Notes: generated from the sequence alone by a model not told the origin. A DNA stretch of 64,000 nt from Butyrivibrio fibrisolvens (GCF_023206215.1 NZ_CP065800.1:3720001-3784000); one strand, 5' to 3'; positions 37,196 through 45,913 are shown, counted from the first letter of the stretch. Numbers and translations are program-made.

Positions 37196-38554
37196 TTATA
37201 ATGACGGGGTACGTTTTAATTTTTTGCCAGAGGTAAAAAAGTAATATATAAGGAACATGACTGATGTAACAGTCCAGGTAATAGGATATGAGTAAACTAC
37301 TGTTGTTATCTGGTTCCTAAGTGGAAGTGCATACATGATCCACGCTACTCTCAATAGGCACACTCCGGTTAGCGTTAATATAGTGGGGATAATAGCTTCG
37401 CCCATACCTCTAAGTGCCCCGGAGCACATCTCTACACTTATATACAGTATATAATACGGCACCATGGCACACATCATAACATCACCAAAAGCAAGTACAT
37501 CCTCTTCTGTTGTAAACAATGATAAAAGAGGCATTCTGAAGATATACATAAAAGTTGACAACATGATAGTGAATATAGCGGTTATGATAAAGCCTTGTCT
37601 GACTGACTGCCTTACTCTGTCGTATTTGCCGGCTCCGTAATTCTGTCCTACAAATGTTGTTACGGATATGCCAAGTGATCCTGTGATCATCCATAACAGT
37701 ACATCGATCTTGCCATATGCTGCCCATGCCGAAACAGCGTTCTTGCCAAAAGAATTGATAGCAGACTGTATTACAAGATTGGACAAGGAGTACATTGTAG
37801 ACTGAAATCCTGCAGGAAGGCCTATATGCAGAGTTTTGATAAGTATATTCCTGTCAAAAGATATCTTTGACATATACAGTTTATAAGACTTATCAAGGTG
37901 AGTCAGGATATACAGTATAAAGAGTCCGCTTATTGTCTGGCATATTATAGTAGCTACTGCAACTCCGGCAACTCCTAGGTTAAGGCCAAGAACAAGGATT
38001 ATATCAAGTACTATATTACAAAATGTTGCAAGGATAAGTACGATCAAAGGTCTCTTGGAATCACCTACCGCGCGCAGTATCCCCGCGCCCATGTTGTACA
38101 TAAGGTTAGGTATCATTCCTATAAAATAGATTCTTAGATATAATACTGACATCTCAACTGTATCCTGAGGCGTATTTAAAACTTTTATCCCCCAGGGAGC
38201 CAGGACTAAGCCTGCTATCATAAATATGGCACCGCCTGCAAGTGCCACAGCTACTGCATTATGCACAGCCTTGGTCACATCATCCTGTCTTCTTGCACCA
38301 TAATACTGAGCTATTATTACAGTTGCACCTGATGCAAGGCCTGTAAAAAAGCCAACAAAAAGATTAACTATCATAGCTGCGGAGCCGCCTACGGCAGCAA
38401 GTGCTCCCGAACCCACAAATCTTCCTACTATGATAGCATCTACTGTGTTATATAACTGCTGAAAAAAAGTTCCAAACAAAAGAGGAAAGAAATACTTTAG
38501 CATCTCTTTCCAAATCACGCCTTCTGTTATCGCATTATCCGTTTTTTTTCTCAT
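37196..38554 (-). CDS. MATE-family efflux transporter
   Basis: Twelve-TM cation-coupled exporter of 452 residues. Two-fold family pattern: FFPLLFGTFFQQLYNTVDAI, VGRFVGSGALAAVGGSAA and GFFTGLASGATVIIAQYYGA in the N-half, then GLPAGFQSTMYSLSNLVIQS and WAAYGKIDVLLWM in the C-half. It is apparently intact, unlike the MATE remnant at 48.5 kb. The substrate is unknown. Its promoter is framed by a 14-bp inverted repeat. Confidence 0.9.
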   Translation of the reverse strand: MRKKTDNAITEGVIWKEMLKYFFPLLFGTFFQQLYNTVDAIIVGRFVGSGALAAVGGSAAMIVNLFVGFFTGLASGATVIIAQYYGARRQDDVTKAVHNAVAVALAGGAIFMIAGLVLAPWGIKVLNTPQDTVEMSVLYLRIYFIGMIPNLMYNMGAGILRAVGDSKRPLIVLILATFCNIVLDIILVLGLNLGVAGVAVATIICQTISGLFILYILTHLDKSYKLYMSKISFDRNILIKTLHIGLPAGFQSTMYSLSNLVIQSAINSFGKNAVSAWAAYGKIDVLLWMITGSLGISVTTFVGQNYGAGKYDRVRQSVRQGFIITAIFTIMLSTFMYIFRMPLLSLFTTEEDVLAFGDVMMCAMVPYYILYISVEMCSGALRGMGEAIIPTILTLTGVCLLRVAWIMYALPLRNQITTVVYSYPITWTVTSVMFLIYYFFTSGKKLKRTPSL

Positions 38555-38574
38555 TACAAAGCCTCATTATTTCT

Positions 38575-38656
38575 GACTTTCATAACTTGATATGATTAAC
38601 AATGATATTAATTCAATTATAATACTCTACTGGATTCAGTCAAAGTTATGAAAGTC
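38575..38656 (-). promoter_or_regulatory. MATE promoter flanked by a perfect 14-bp inverted repeat
   Basis: GACTTTCATAACTT (38575-38588) and its exact reverse complement (38643-38656) bracket TTGACT-16 nt-TATAAT on the minus strand. The distal arm abuts the -35; the proximal arm is in the leader. The arrangement suggests a paired operator. A separate 16-bp palindrome GTCCTTATATAAGGAC follows at 38669-38684. The remaining intergenic bases to 38860 are AT-rich with nothing else evident. Confidence 0.55.
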
Positions 38657-38862
38657 AAGTACTTCCTTGTCCTTATATAAGGACATAGATATAGATTCTA
38701 AGACAATTTTCATTGCAAATCAACTAGTGTACTGTCTAATGAGATTATTCATAAGGATTTTGGGGCATTTTTTTACTTATTTCATTCTCTAGCCATGCAT
38801 ATTTTTACAATCGGCATAACATTCTTATCATATTTTTAATCATATTTTAATATTATTTTGTA

Positions 38863-38891
38863 TTGCGTATTGTTATTAAGAGTTTTATAAT
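38863..38891 (+). promoter_or_regulatory. promoter of the flagellin-like gene
   Basis: TTGCGT (38863-38868), 17-nt spacer, TATAAT (38886-38891), a vegetative-type promoter. No convincing sigma-28 (flagellar) promoter is seen. Confidence 0.55.
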
Positions 38892-38950
38892 CAAAATAGA
38901 GTAAATAGAATGATTGTTTTTAGTAAGATAAGTTCTATGAATATGTCTTA

Positions 38951-38974
38951 AAGCCTACGGACAGGCTTAAGGAG
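38951..38974 (+). promoter_or_regulatory. CsrA-type hairpin overlapping the flagellin-like ribosome-binding site
   Basis: Stem AAGCCT/AGGCTT (38951-38968) presents ACGGAC in a 6-base loop; a second GGA lies in the Shine-Dalgarno AAGGAG (38969-38974). A loop GGA plus a ribosome-site GGA is the layout of CsrA-repressed flagellin leaders. Confidence 0.5.
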
Positions 38975-38980
38975 TAAGTT

Positions 38981-39676
38981 ATGAGTATGAATGTAGCAGG
39001 TGTTTCAAGCTACCATTCCAACACAGGGAAGTGGATGAAACAACTAATAAGTGGAAAAAAGATAAACTCCGCAGCTGACGATGCTGCTGGCAGCGCCATA
39101 GCCCAGAAGCTTAAAAGCGCTACAACAAGTGCCAATGTCAGCGCTTCCAATTATAATTCGCAGATTCTAAAGAGTAATGTTGCTGATGGCGCCATGAGCG
39201 GTATGAATTCATACCTGTCTGATATGACTTCAAAAAGCGTACAGGCTTCCAATGACACTTTGACAGGAAGTGATAAGTCTACCATCTATGATCACATGAA
39301 TGTTCTAAGTAAGGGTGTATCTTCACTTTCAAATACTACCTACAATGAACAGAATGTTATCTCACAGGACGTGGCATCATCTGCTACTCCATCAGGCTTT
39401 GATCTTAGCTCTATAGAAAGTGCAACAGACTCGTTATATTCTGCAATGGCCGCGAACGGAGCTGCAAGTAATGCAGCATCACATGCAGCCAATATAGCAT
39501 CTATTTCTGAGATCAATCAAGCAGCAGCTCTTAGCCGTATAGAAGATGCGGATATGGCAGCTGCGTCTGTAGGACTTAATACTTCAAAGACTCTTGATCA
39601 GGTCAATAATGCAATGCTTAAAAAGCAAATGGAAGATCAGGAAGAAGATAATAAGAGAATACTTGGCGTAAGCTAA
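38981..39676 (+). CDS. divergent short flagellin-like protein
   Basis: A 231-residue protein with both conserved flagellin ends. The N-terminal part has QLISGKKINSAADDAAGSAI then VADGAMSGMNSYLSDM (flagellin D0/D1 pattern); the C-terminal part has ALSRIEDADMAAASVGLN then LDQVNNAMLKKQ. It lacks the usual MVVQHN opening, and the last ~20 residues (MEDQEEDNKRILGVS) are acidic instead of the hydrophobic polymerising tail. No signal peptide is visible. It may be a minor filament protein, a secreted flagellin homologue or a non-polymerising relative. It stands alone, with no other flagellar genes in the window. Confidence 0.75.
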   Translation: MSMNVAGVSSYHSNTGKWMKQLISGKKINSAADDAAGSAIAQKLKSATTSANVSASNYNSQILKSNVADGAMSGMNSYLSDMTSKSVQASNDTLTGSDKSTIYDHMNVLSKGVSSLSNTTYNEQNVISQDVASSATPSGFDLSSIESATDSLYSAMAANGAASNAASHAANIASISEINQAAALSRIEDADMAAASVGLNTSKTLDQVNNAMLKKQMEDQEEDNKRILGVS

Positions 39677-39726
39677 GTTAACGACTTTAGAAAATGCTCC
39701 CCAAAAGAGTATATCGCAACCCGCCA

Positions 39727-39757
39727 AAAGGATCGGAATGTAATGTTCCGGTCCTTT
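39727..39757 (+). terminator. terminator of the flagellin-like gene
   Basis: AAAGGATCGGAA pairs with TTCCGGTCCTTT (one G-U/mismatch position) and is followed by TTTTT. Confidence 0.75.
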
Positions 39758-39898
39758 TTGGTGTTCACCTATTTCAGTTTACTAATACACTTCTTTGTGT
39801 TAACATTTATAATAACAGTCATTTTAACGATTTAAAGCGTTGCGTTTTAAAGCAGTAAACAGCAAGAGAAAAACTATTCTATCATGGGGAGGCCTAAA

Positions 39899-41482
39899 AT
39901 GGCAGTAAAAATCTTATTTCTAATCATCTTTTTTAGCGTAATGATCTTTATCGGAATTGCAACAAGAAAACATGCAGGTAGCGTAGAAGGATTCGTTCTT
40001 GGAGGACGATCTGCCGGTCCCTGGCTTACAGCATTTGGCTACGGTACATCCTATTTTTCTGCAGTAGTATTTGTAGGTTATGCAGGACAGTTCGGCTACA
40101 AGTACGGAATATCTGCCACGTGGGCAGGCATCGGCAACGCTGTCATAGGCTCTCTTCTTGCATGGCGTATTCTTGGAAGGCGCACAAGAGTCATGACCAA
40201 GCATCTTGATTCTAAGACCATGCCTGACTTTTTTGGCAAAAGATTTGAGAGTAGGAGCCTTCGACTTGCTGCTGCCCTTATCTCTTTTGCCTTTCTGATA
40301 CCATATACATCATCTGTATATAACGGTCTTTCAAGGCTGTTTAGAATGGCTTTCAATATTCCCTATGGCGTATGTGTTATCGTAATGGCCGGCCTTACCT
40401 GTGTATACGTAATACTGGGCGGCTACATGGCAACTGTTGTCAACGATTTCGTGCAGGGTGTTATCATGCTCTTTGGTATATCTGCAGTTATCCTCGCAGT
40501 CCTTCATAATAACGGAGGATTTATACATGCGCTTACAACACTCTCTACGTATGAATCAGATCTGTCTGTTACACAAGGGATGCAGGGTGCCTTTACTTCT
40601 TTCTTCGGGCCTGATCCTCTTAACCTTATGGGCGTTGTCATCCTAACATCCCTTGGTACATGGGGACTTCCTCAGATGGTTGGCAAGTTCTATGCTATCC
40701 GCGATGAGAAGGCTATCAAGGCAGGGACTATCATATCCACACTTTTTGCAATGGTAGTAGCAGGAGGTTCATACTTTTTGGGCGGTTTTGCAAGACTTTA
40801 TAGCGGCAATGCTGCAATCCTTAATGCTGACGGCTCTGTTGCCTATGATGCCATAGTTCCGGCTATGCTCTCAGGGCTTCCTGATATCCTTATCGGAATA
40901 GTAATAGTGCTGGTACTCTCAGCTTCCATGTCAACTCTGTCATCGCTTGTACTTACTTCAAGTTCATCTGTTACACTTGATCTTGTAGCTCAGATCAACA
41001 AGAAGATGTCGGACAAGGCGCAGCTTCTAACTATGAGAATCCTTCTGGTTATGTTCATAGCATTATCTGTTATCGTAGCACTTAATCCTCCGACATTCAT
41101 AGCTCAGCTTATGGGCTATTCATGGGGAGCGCTTGCAGGTTCATTCCTTGCACCCTTCCTCTATAGTCTGTACTGGAAAAAGACAACCAAGGCTTCTGTA
41201 TGGGCCTGCTTCATATCAGGAGTTGGCATCACTATCACCAACATGATATTCCACTACATAGCATCTCCTATTAACGCCGGCGCATTCACCATGGCTATAG
41301 GTCTTGTGATCGTCCCTGTAGTGAGTCTTCTAAGTCCTAAGATGAATGAAGATCATATCGATAAAGTATTCGACTGCTACAATCAGAAAGTCACAGTTGA
41401 AAAGCGCTACAGCCTTGAAGAAGATGAAAATGAAACTGAAGATGAAGAGGAAGAAGATATTCAAAACAGACTTGATGCCTGA
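39899..41482 (+). CDS. sodium:solute symporter (SSS family)
   Basis: A 527-residue, ~13-TM Na+-coupled importer. The start at 39899 (MAVKILFLIIFF) follows GGGGAGG. Family features are GFVLGGRSAGPWLTAFGYGT, SAVVFVGYAGQFGYKYG, YMATVVNDFVQGVIM and LSASMSTLSSLVLTSSSSV. The tail is acidic (DENETEDEEEED). The solute is unknown; the adjoining GH115-like gene and the uronate genes make a sugar acid an attractive but unproven guess. Its 3' end overlaps the convergent GH115-like gene by 22 bases. Confidence 0.88.
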   Translation: MAVKILFLIIFFSVMIFIGIATRKHAGSVEGFVLGGRSAGPWLTAFGYGTSYFSAVVFVGYAGQFGYKYGISATWAGIGNAVIGSLLAWRILGRRTRVMTKHLDSKTMPDFFGKRFESRSLRLAAALISFAFLIPYTSSVYNGLSRLFRMAFNIPYGVCVIVMAGLTCVYVILGGYMATVVNDFVQGVIMLFGISAVILAVLHNNGGFIHALTTLSTYESDLSVTQGMQGAFTSFFGPDPLNLMGVVILTSLGTWGLPQMVGKFYAIRDEKAIKAGTIISTLFAMVVAGGSYFLGGFARLYSGNAAILNADGSVAYDAIVPAMLSGLPDILIGIVIVLVLSASMSTLSSLVLTSSSSVTLDLVAQINKKMSDKAQLLTMRILLVMFIALSVIVALNPPTFIAQLMGYSWGALAGSFLAPFLYSLYWKKTTKASVWACFISGVGITITNMIFHYIASPINAGAFTMAIGLVIVPVVSLLSPKMNEDHIDKVFDCYNQKVTVEKRYSLEEDENETEDEEEEDIQNRLDA

Positions 41483-43629
41483 TCATCTATAAGTTCCCAC
41501 ATCTTGTCATCTGTAATATGAGATTTAAGTCTTAATATCAGCAGGACCTTGTCACCACCAGCGTCCTGCTGATATTTTCTTTGCCATTTATAAAAGTGAG
41601 GACCATCTCCAAGAACCCTTAAATAAGACATGAGGCTTTGAGCTACGTAGTAGGACTGCCTTATATCTGATTCGCAGTCATTGGCATAAAAGCCCTTCCA
41701 TATGCCATGTTCATGACTTCTCATAGTATCGTAACCTTTCTTAAAGACTTTGGAAGAAAGACCTGCTTCATAGAAAGCTTTTATGAACCTCTCATCTCCA
41801 GTTCCTTCAAGTACCGCTTCTATAGAACTGCATATATGCAAGGCTCCAAGATAGCTATAATACAGGTACTGAACCTGGCAGATCAGATTGTCATCAAAAA
41901 CTATAGCTGCCTTCTTATCTCCTGCAGCTTTTAGTTTATCTTCTACTGACATACAAAATCCAAGATACTCTTTGTATCCTTCTACAGCATCTTCATATTT
42001 TTCCTTGAAATAATAAACCTGGTCTTTTAGACTATGCCTGTCACAAGCCCACTGTAATTCCAAGGAAGGAGCTATCTTATGATGCCCATCCACATCATTT
42101 TCTATTATGTGATACTGTCTTATAAAGCTATCTACAAGGATCCTGGCGCAGTGATTGGCATACTGCTCTCCTGCATGGTCATCTTCATTTGGTCCGTACT
42201 TGACGCTGTAATAGGGCCACAAGCTGTACGCCTTTTCAACCATTTTGTTTAGAGCAGAGTCATAATACCTATCTACATAGGCAGATAGATGATTACTTAT
42301 AGTATATTTTTTATCATTTTGATCCCTACTTATTCCATCTCTCCAAAAAACTGCCATAAGATCAAGGTAATATGTATGAGGCTTAACATTAGAACAGTTA
42401 ATGATCCAGGAATCGTCTCCTCCACGTTTAAGTACTTCGCAAAGCTCATCTTCTACAAACTCCGGCGAATTAGGAAGCATAGTCATCATAGCTGCTGCCT
42501 GCAGATCATAGAAAGATGCATGATAATAGATCCCATGAGCGCCTGTGTCACCCCTACCGGGAAGTGCCATAACTCTTGGATTATGATTGTTCTGTCTCCT
42601 TGATACCATCTTGCCATAGCCGTTATCAGCCCAGATCCTTATAACATCATCCGGAAGGTCGATGTATCCTCCTTGGTATAATTCCATGATCTCTCCGTAG
42701 AGATTAGTACAGCATACAGCGCCGGCATCGTGAGATCTGACCATCTCATACTGTTTTCTTATAAGTTTTGATATAAGCTGTCCTCTTTTAGCTTTGGTAT
42801 CATAAGAAGGATCATCTGCCCAGAAAGGTCTGTCTCCTTGCCCTCTGAATCCAAGATTCCATATTACGTGGTATTTTTTCTGCTTAGCGATAGCCTTCTC
42901 CCAAAGCCCTATAAACAAGTCAGGATACTTGTCAAAAGAAGCTTCAAGCTTAGGATATACTCTTGAAAACATCTCTGCACCCAAAGGTTCAGCATGATGA
43001 TGAGTTATATATAGGCCATATTCATCTGCAAGATCTCTGAACCTAGCTGCATTAAAATCAGTCCCTGGGATCGTCATATTCCCCCCGCAGCGAAGAAGTG
43101 CTTCAAAAGCCATCTCCCAGGGATAATCCTCTTTTACACTGCCATCTACTACAGGCTTCCACTCACTAAGTAAAACCTCATCATTAATAAACCATCCCCT
43201 GAATCTAACCTTGTAAGGCTTTGATTCATATGTATAGTCATCCGGAACCTGGTATCCTCTTTTTTTCTTAAATACCTGTTCATTCCAAAACCAGAACTCA
43301 CCAACTGATAAAAAAGTTTTACTTATGTGATATATCCCATATATAAGTCCAAGATCATCTGATGCATAAATCCCGAGCTTATTATGCTCCAGCGCCTTTA
43401 TAACAAAACATTCTTTTTGTATATATTCTTCTTTTTGTATATATTCTTCTTTTTGTATATATTCTTCTTTTGGTATACATTTCTCTTTTTTTAATACAAT
43501 ATCCAAAAATCCCCCGCCACTTCTAAGGCAAGTATTTCTGATATCTCTTTCAAGCGCACTGACAGTGCGTCTTACCGCCCTTGATAATATACTATCTGCC
43601 ACAATCTTAGTACTATATCCAATCTTCAT
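41461..43629 (-). CDS. GH115-like xylan alpha-glucuronidase, shortened
   Basis: The GH115 family removes (4-O-methyl)glucuronic acid from xylan. With the start at 43629 (MKIGYSTKIVADSIL), after AGGAGG, it has 722 residues, against >900 in typical members. An N-terminal GH115N-like region ends in YGIYHISKTFL. The core has VRFRGWFINDEVLLSEW, ALLRCGGNMTIPGTDFNAAR, YITHHHAEPLGAEMF, NLGFRGQGDRPFW and GAHGIYYHASFYDLQ. The C-terminal accessory domain of longer enzymes seems absent. No signal peptide is seen, so it may act inside the cell on imported oligomers. Residues ~65-85 hold a triple EEYIQK repeat. Confidence 0.75.
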   Translation of the reverse strand: MKIGYSTKIVADSILSRAVRRTVSALERDIRNTCLRSGGGFLDIVLKKEKCIPKEEYIQKEEYIQKEEYIQKECFVIKALEHNKLGIYASDDLGLIYGIYHISKTFLSVGEFWFWNEQVFKKKRGYQVPDDYTYESKPYKVRFRGWFINDEVLLSEWKPVVDGSVKEDYPWEMAFEALLRCGGNMTIPGTDFNAARFRDLADEYGLYITHHHAEPLGAEMFSRVYPKLEASFDKYPDLFIGLWEKAIAKQKKYHVIWNLGFRGQGDRPFWADDPSYDTKAKRGQLISKLIRKQYEMVRSHDAGAVCCTNLYGEIMELYQGGYIDLPDDVIRIWADNGYGKMVSRRQNNHNPRVMALPGRGDTGAHGIYYHASFYDLQAAAMMTMLPNSPEFVEDELCEVLKRGGDDSWIINCSNVKPHTYYLDLMAVFWRDGISRDQNDKKYTISNHLSAYVDRYYDSALNKMVEKAYSLWPYYSVKYGPNEDDHAGEQYANHCARILVDSFIRQYHIIENDVDGHHKIAPSLELQWACDRHSLKDQVYYFKEKYEDAVEGYKEYLGFCMSVEDKLKAAGDKKAAIVFDDNLICQVQYLYYSYLGALHICSSIEAVLEGTGDERFIKAFYEAGLSSKVFKKGYDTMRSHEHGIWKGFYANDCESDIRQSYYVAQSLMSYLRVLGDGPHFYKWQRKYQQDAGGDKVLLILRLKSHITDDKMWELIDDQASSLF
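43415..43476 (-). repeat. 18-bp in-frame tandem repeat in the GH115-like gene
   Basis: Three near-identical 18-bp units (TTCTTCTTTTTGTATATA pattern on the plus strand) plus a degenerate fourth encode EEYIQK repeats, absent from conserved GH115 sequence. Confidence 0.8.
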
Positions 43630-43969
43630 AAATAAGAGACCACCTCCTGATTGTAATGATATAGTAGCGCCAACGCAAAAACCACTTAATTTAATTAAAA
43701 TAAAATGCATTTTCAATCAATGTTTACATCAATTTTTATAAATCACAAAACGCCCCTCAATAACCAAGTAGCCCCTCTAGTCTTTTTATCGAACACAATA
43801 TATCGTTTTGTTCGATAAGTCTCGGTCAATTTTTAATCGTTTGTTCATTAACTCTCCTTGCCTATGGATTCGTTATTTCGTCTATGATATTTTGTTTTTT
43901 AAGTTCTAAAGGTTGAAATTGTTCTATTGCCAACCACAAATCACATAATCAAAAGGGAGGAGTTAGTAA
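43630..43969. promoter_or_regulatory. divergent intergenic region with candidate operator
   Basis: This 340-base region separates the GH115-like gene from the condensation-protein gene. Its notable feature is a perfect 10-bp inverted repeat TTATCGAACA / TGTTCGATAA (43786-43795 and 43809-43818) with a 13-base spacer. A weak plus-strand promoter (TTGTTC-16-TATGGA) follows near 43850. No gene fits in it. The palindrome could bind the TetR protein encoded 4 kb away, which is inference. Confidence 0.5.
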
Positions 43970-45358
43970 ATGTCTGATAAGTACCCGTTAACCGCAGCAC
44001 AGATGCTCCACTACAGATGGATACGCCAATATCATACCCAGCAGGTATCCGGCCTTAGCGTAGTAGCATCTTTGAAAGCGGATCTTGATTTCGATATACT
44101 AAAAAAATGTATCGAAAAAGAACTCGAAAGATATAAATGCCTTAGAGTTCAGTTCACAAAGCCTGATAAAGATGGCCTTATCTGCCAGTATATCCCTGAA
44201 GAAAACAATATAAGCATATCATATAAAGATCTGTCTGATATGTCCCTTGCACAGGCAGATGACATCCTTCAAAAACTTGCTTATACGACCTTTGACGGCG
44301 ATGATATCCCCATGTGCGAATTCATGCTTGTAAAGCTTCCTAACGGATACAACGGTTTTTGGATCCATATAGATCACCGCCTTATGGATTCCTGCGCAGT
44401 AGTTGTTATGGTCAATGACATCATGTCGCTGTACACCCATTACCGCTTTGGAAGCGACTATCCGGAACCTCTGGCTGATTATGAAAGCGTTCTTACAAGT
44501 GACCTAAAGAAAGCTTCAAATGAGAAAAGGCATGCCAAGGATCAAAAATTCTGGAATGATCTTTTGGATGAATGGGGAGAGCCTCTTTATTCTGACATTC
44601 AAGGACCATCAGTACTAGAAGCTTCAAGAAAAAGACATAAGAACAAAAACTTAAGAGCTGCAGATATAGAACTTAAGGATCTGTTCGTCGCAGTTAAGGA
44701 TTATCAGCTTGATCCTGGATCAAGTAGCACTCTTATGGACTTTTGTATGAACCATCAGCTGTCCATGACCAATCTCCTGCTGCTGGGACTGCGAACATAT
44801 CTATCTAAAGTAAACAATGGTCAGGAAGATATATCTATTGAAAACTTTATATCCAGAAGATCAACAAGAGACGAATGGACTTCTGGAGGAAGCCGCACCA
44901 TCATGTTCCCTTGCAGGACAGTGATATCTTCTGATACAGAATTCCTCACTGCCGCATATGAGATCCAGAATATGCAAAACCGCATCTATATGCACAATAG
45001 CTATGACCCGGCCCTTATATGGGACGAGATCAAAAAGCGATACAACACCCCGGATAACACTTCATATGTAAGCTGCTATCTGACTTACCAGCCACTTACT
45101 GTAAAGCCTGACAATCCATACCTTAAAGATATACCCCTTCACACTAAATGGTTTGCCAACGGAGCAGCTACCAAGAAGATGTATCTCACCGTATCCCATA
45201 CTGCAGACGGCGGTATGAACTTCTCCTATCACTATCAGACTGCTGTTCTTAATGAAAAGGATATAGAGCTTTTAAATTATTATCTTATGAGGATCATATT
45301 TAGAGGCGTAGAACAACCAAACTTATCAATTGAAGAGATCATAAGTTTGAAAGTGTAA
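43970..45358 (+). CDS. stand-alone condensation-domain protein (NRPS C-domain-like)
   Basis: A 462-residue single-domain protein of the condensation/acyltransferase superfamily, which joins an acyl or aminoacyl thioester to an amine or alcohol. The opening YPLTAAQMLHYRW fits the C1 motif. The active-site HHxxxDG motif reads DHRLMDS, keeping the second, catalytic His and the Asp but changing the first His and the Gly. SGGSRTIMFPCRTVIS matches the region before the C-terminal half. It is the first gene of an operon with a carrier protein and an AMP-ligase. Strong RBS GGGAGGAG. The acceptor substrate is unknown. Confidence 0.8.
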   Translation: MSDKYPLTAAQMLHYRWIRQYHTQQVSGLSVVASLKADLDFDILKKCIEKELERYKCLRVQFTKPDKDGLICQYIPEENNISISYKDLSDMSLAQADDILQKLAYTTFDGDDIPMCEFMLVKLPNGYNGFWIHIDHRLMDSCAVVVMVNDIMSLYTHYRFGSDYPEPLADYESVLTSDLKKASNEKRHAKDQKFWNDLLDEWGEPLYSDIQGPSVLEASRKRHKNKNLRAADIELKDLFVAVKDYQLDPGSSSTLMDFCMNHQLSMTNLLLLGLRTYLSKVNNGQEDISIENFISRRSTRDEWTSGGSRTIMFPCRTVISSDTEFLTAAYEIQNMQNRIYMHNSYDPALIWDEIKKRYNTPDNTSYVSCYLTYQPLTVKPDNPYLKDIPLHTKWFANGAATKKMYLTVSHTADGGMNFSYHYQTAVLNEKDIELLNYYLMRIIFRGVEQPNLSIEEIISLKV

Positions 45359-45370
45359 CATTTTCAAACC

Positions 45371-45447
45371 CAAATTGGTGACGCGAGCTTCACCAATTTG
45401 AACCATTAGCCGCTCGCTTTGCTCGCGACATAAGGTCAAAAAATGGT
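45371..45447 (+). other. structured intergenic segment with possible pseudoknot
   Basis: A perfect 11-bp hairpin CAAATTGGTGA/TCACCAATTTG (45371-45400) has loop CGCGAGCT. Seven loop bases (CGCGAGC, 45382-45388) are exactly complementary to GCTCGCG at 45421-45427. ACCATT (45402) and AATGGT (45442) could close an outer stem. It follows the condensation gene stop by 12 bases. Confidence 0.5.
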
Positions 45448-45468
45448 CTAAAGAAGGAGGTTAATATT

Positions 45469-45895
45469 GTCAACTACCACGCACCTAAAGGTACGTGGCT
45501 TGCGACTCCCCTGTAGTTCGTTGCAATAACTCCTACATTTTGTCGGTGTAACTTCCGTGGGGTCGCATCATGGGACGGTTGACACCGCCCCTTACAGACA
45601 AGACATGCTTATCTGTAACTGTATCAGGTACTCTATATATTAACCTCACGGATAATATATTCCCATGCCGTACAGTAAACGCTAATGCTTGAGTATATTT
45701 TACGTAACACCAAGACTTATGTGTTACAACCTCATATATACTTGCCAATGTACAAAGAGTGCCTTTGGTGAACAGCGCACCTAACGGTTTTCTCGTAAAA
45801 CTTGCTGTTGAGTATATTATAGCATGTATGTTCTTGGATAACAATTTACAAGGCTCCTCCCACCGCCCAAGGGCAGTGGGTTTCCGCCTACGACA
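45469..45895 (-). mobile_element. IS200/IS605-like non-autonomous element (ends plus non-coding core)
   Basis: Read on the minus strand, one end has a GC-rich subterminal hairpin CCCACTGCCC-TT-GGGCGGTGGG (45859-45880). The other has CCACGTACCT-TT-AGGTGCGTGG (45477-45498) followed by TAGTTGAC, the layout of IS200/IS605 left and right ends. The right-end wobble pair forms only on the minus-strand sequence, supporting that orientation. The ~360-base core encodes no recognisable TnpA, TnpB or IscB; a 103-residue frame there has no familiar motif. The core may be a deleted transposon or an omega-RNA-like remnant. The outer boundary near 45895 is approximate. Confidence 0.6.
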
Positions 45896-45913
45896 ACCGA
45901 AAGGAATTTATTT

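Noticed and set aside
38902..38931. Sigma-28 promoter for the flagellin-like gene
   Set aside because: TAAA and GATAA-like elements are 18 bases apart and the -10 lacks GCC; the vegetative promoter at 38863-38891 fits far better.
43415..43476. 18-bp repeats as a CRISPR array
   Set aside because: Units are contiguous without spacers and are in frame within a coding gene. No CRISPR or cas gene was seen anywhere in the window.
45533..45844. 103-codon minus-strand frame inside the IS605-like element
   Set aside because: No TnpA, TnpB, IscB or HNH motif; kept as part of the non-coding core of the element and not called a gene.
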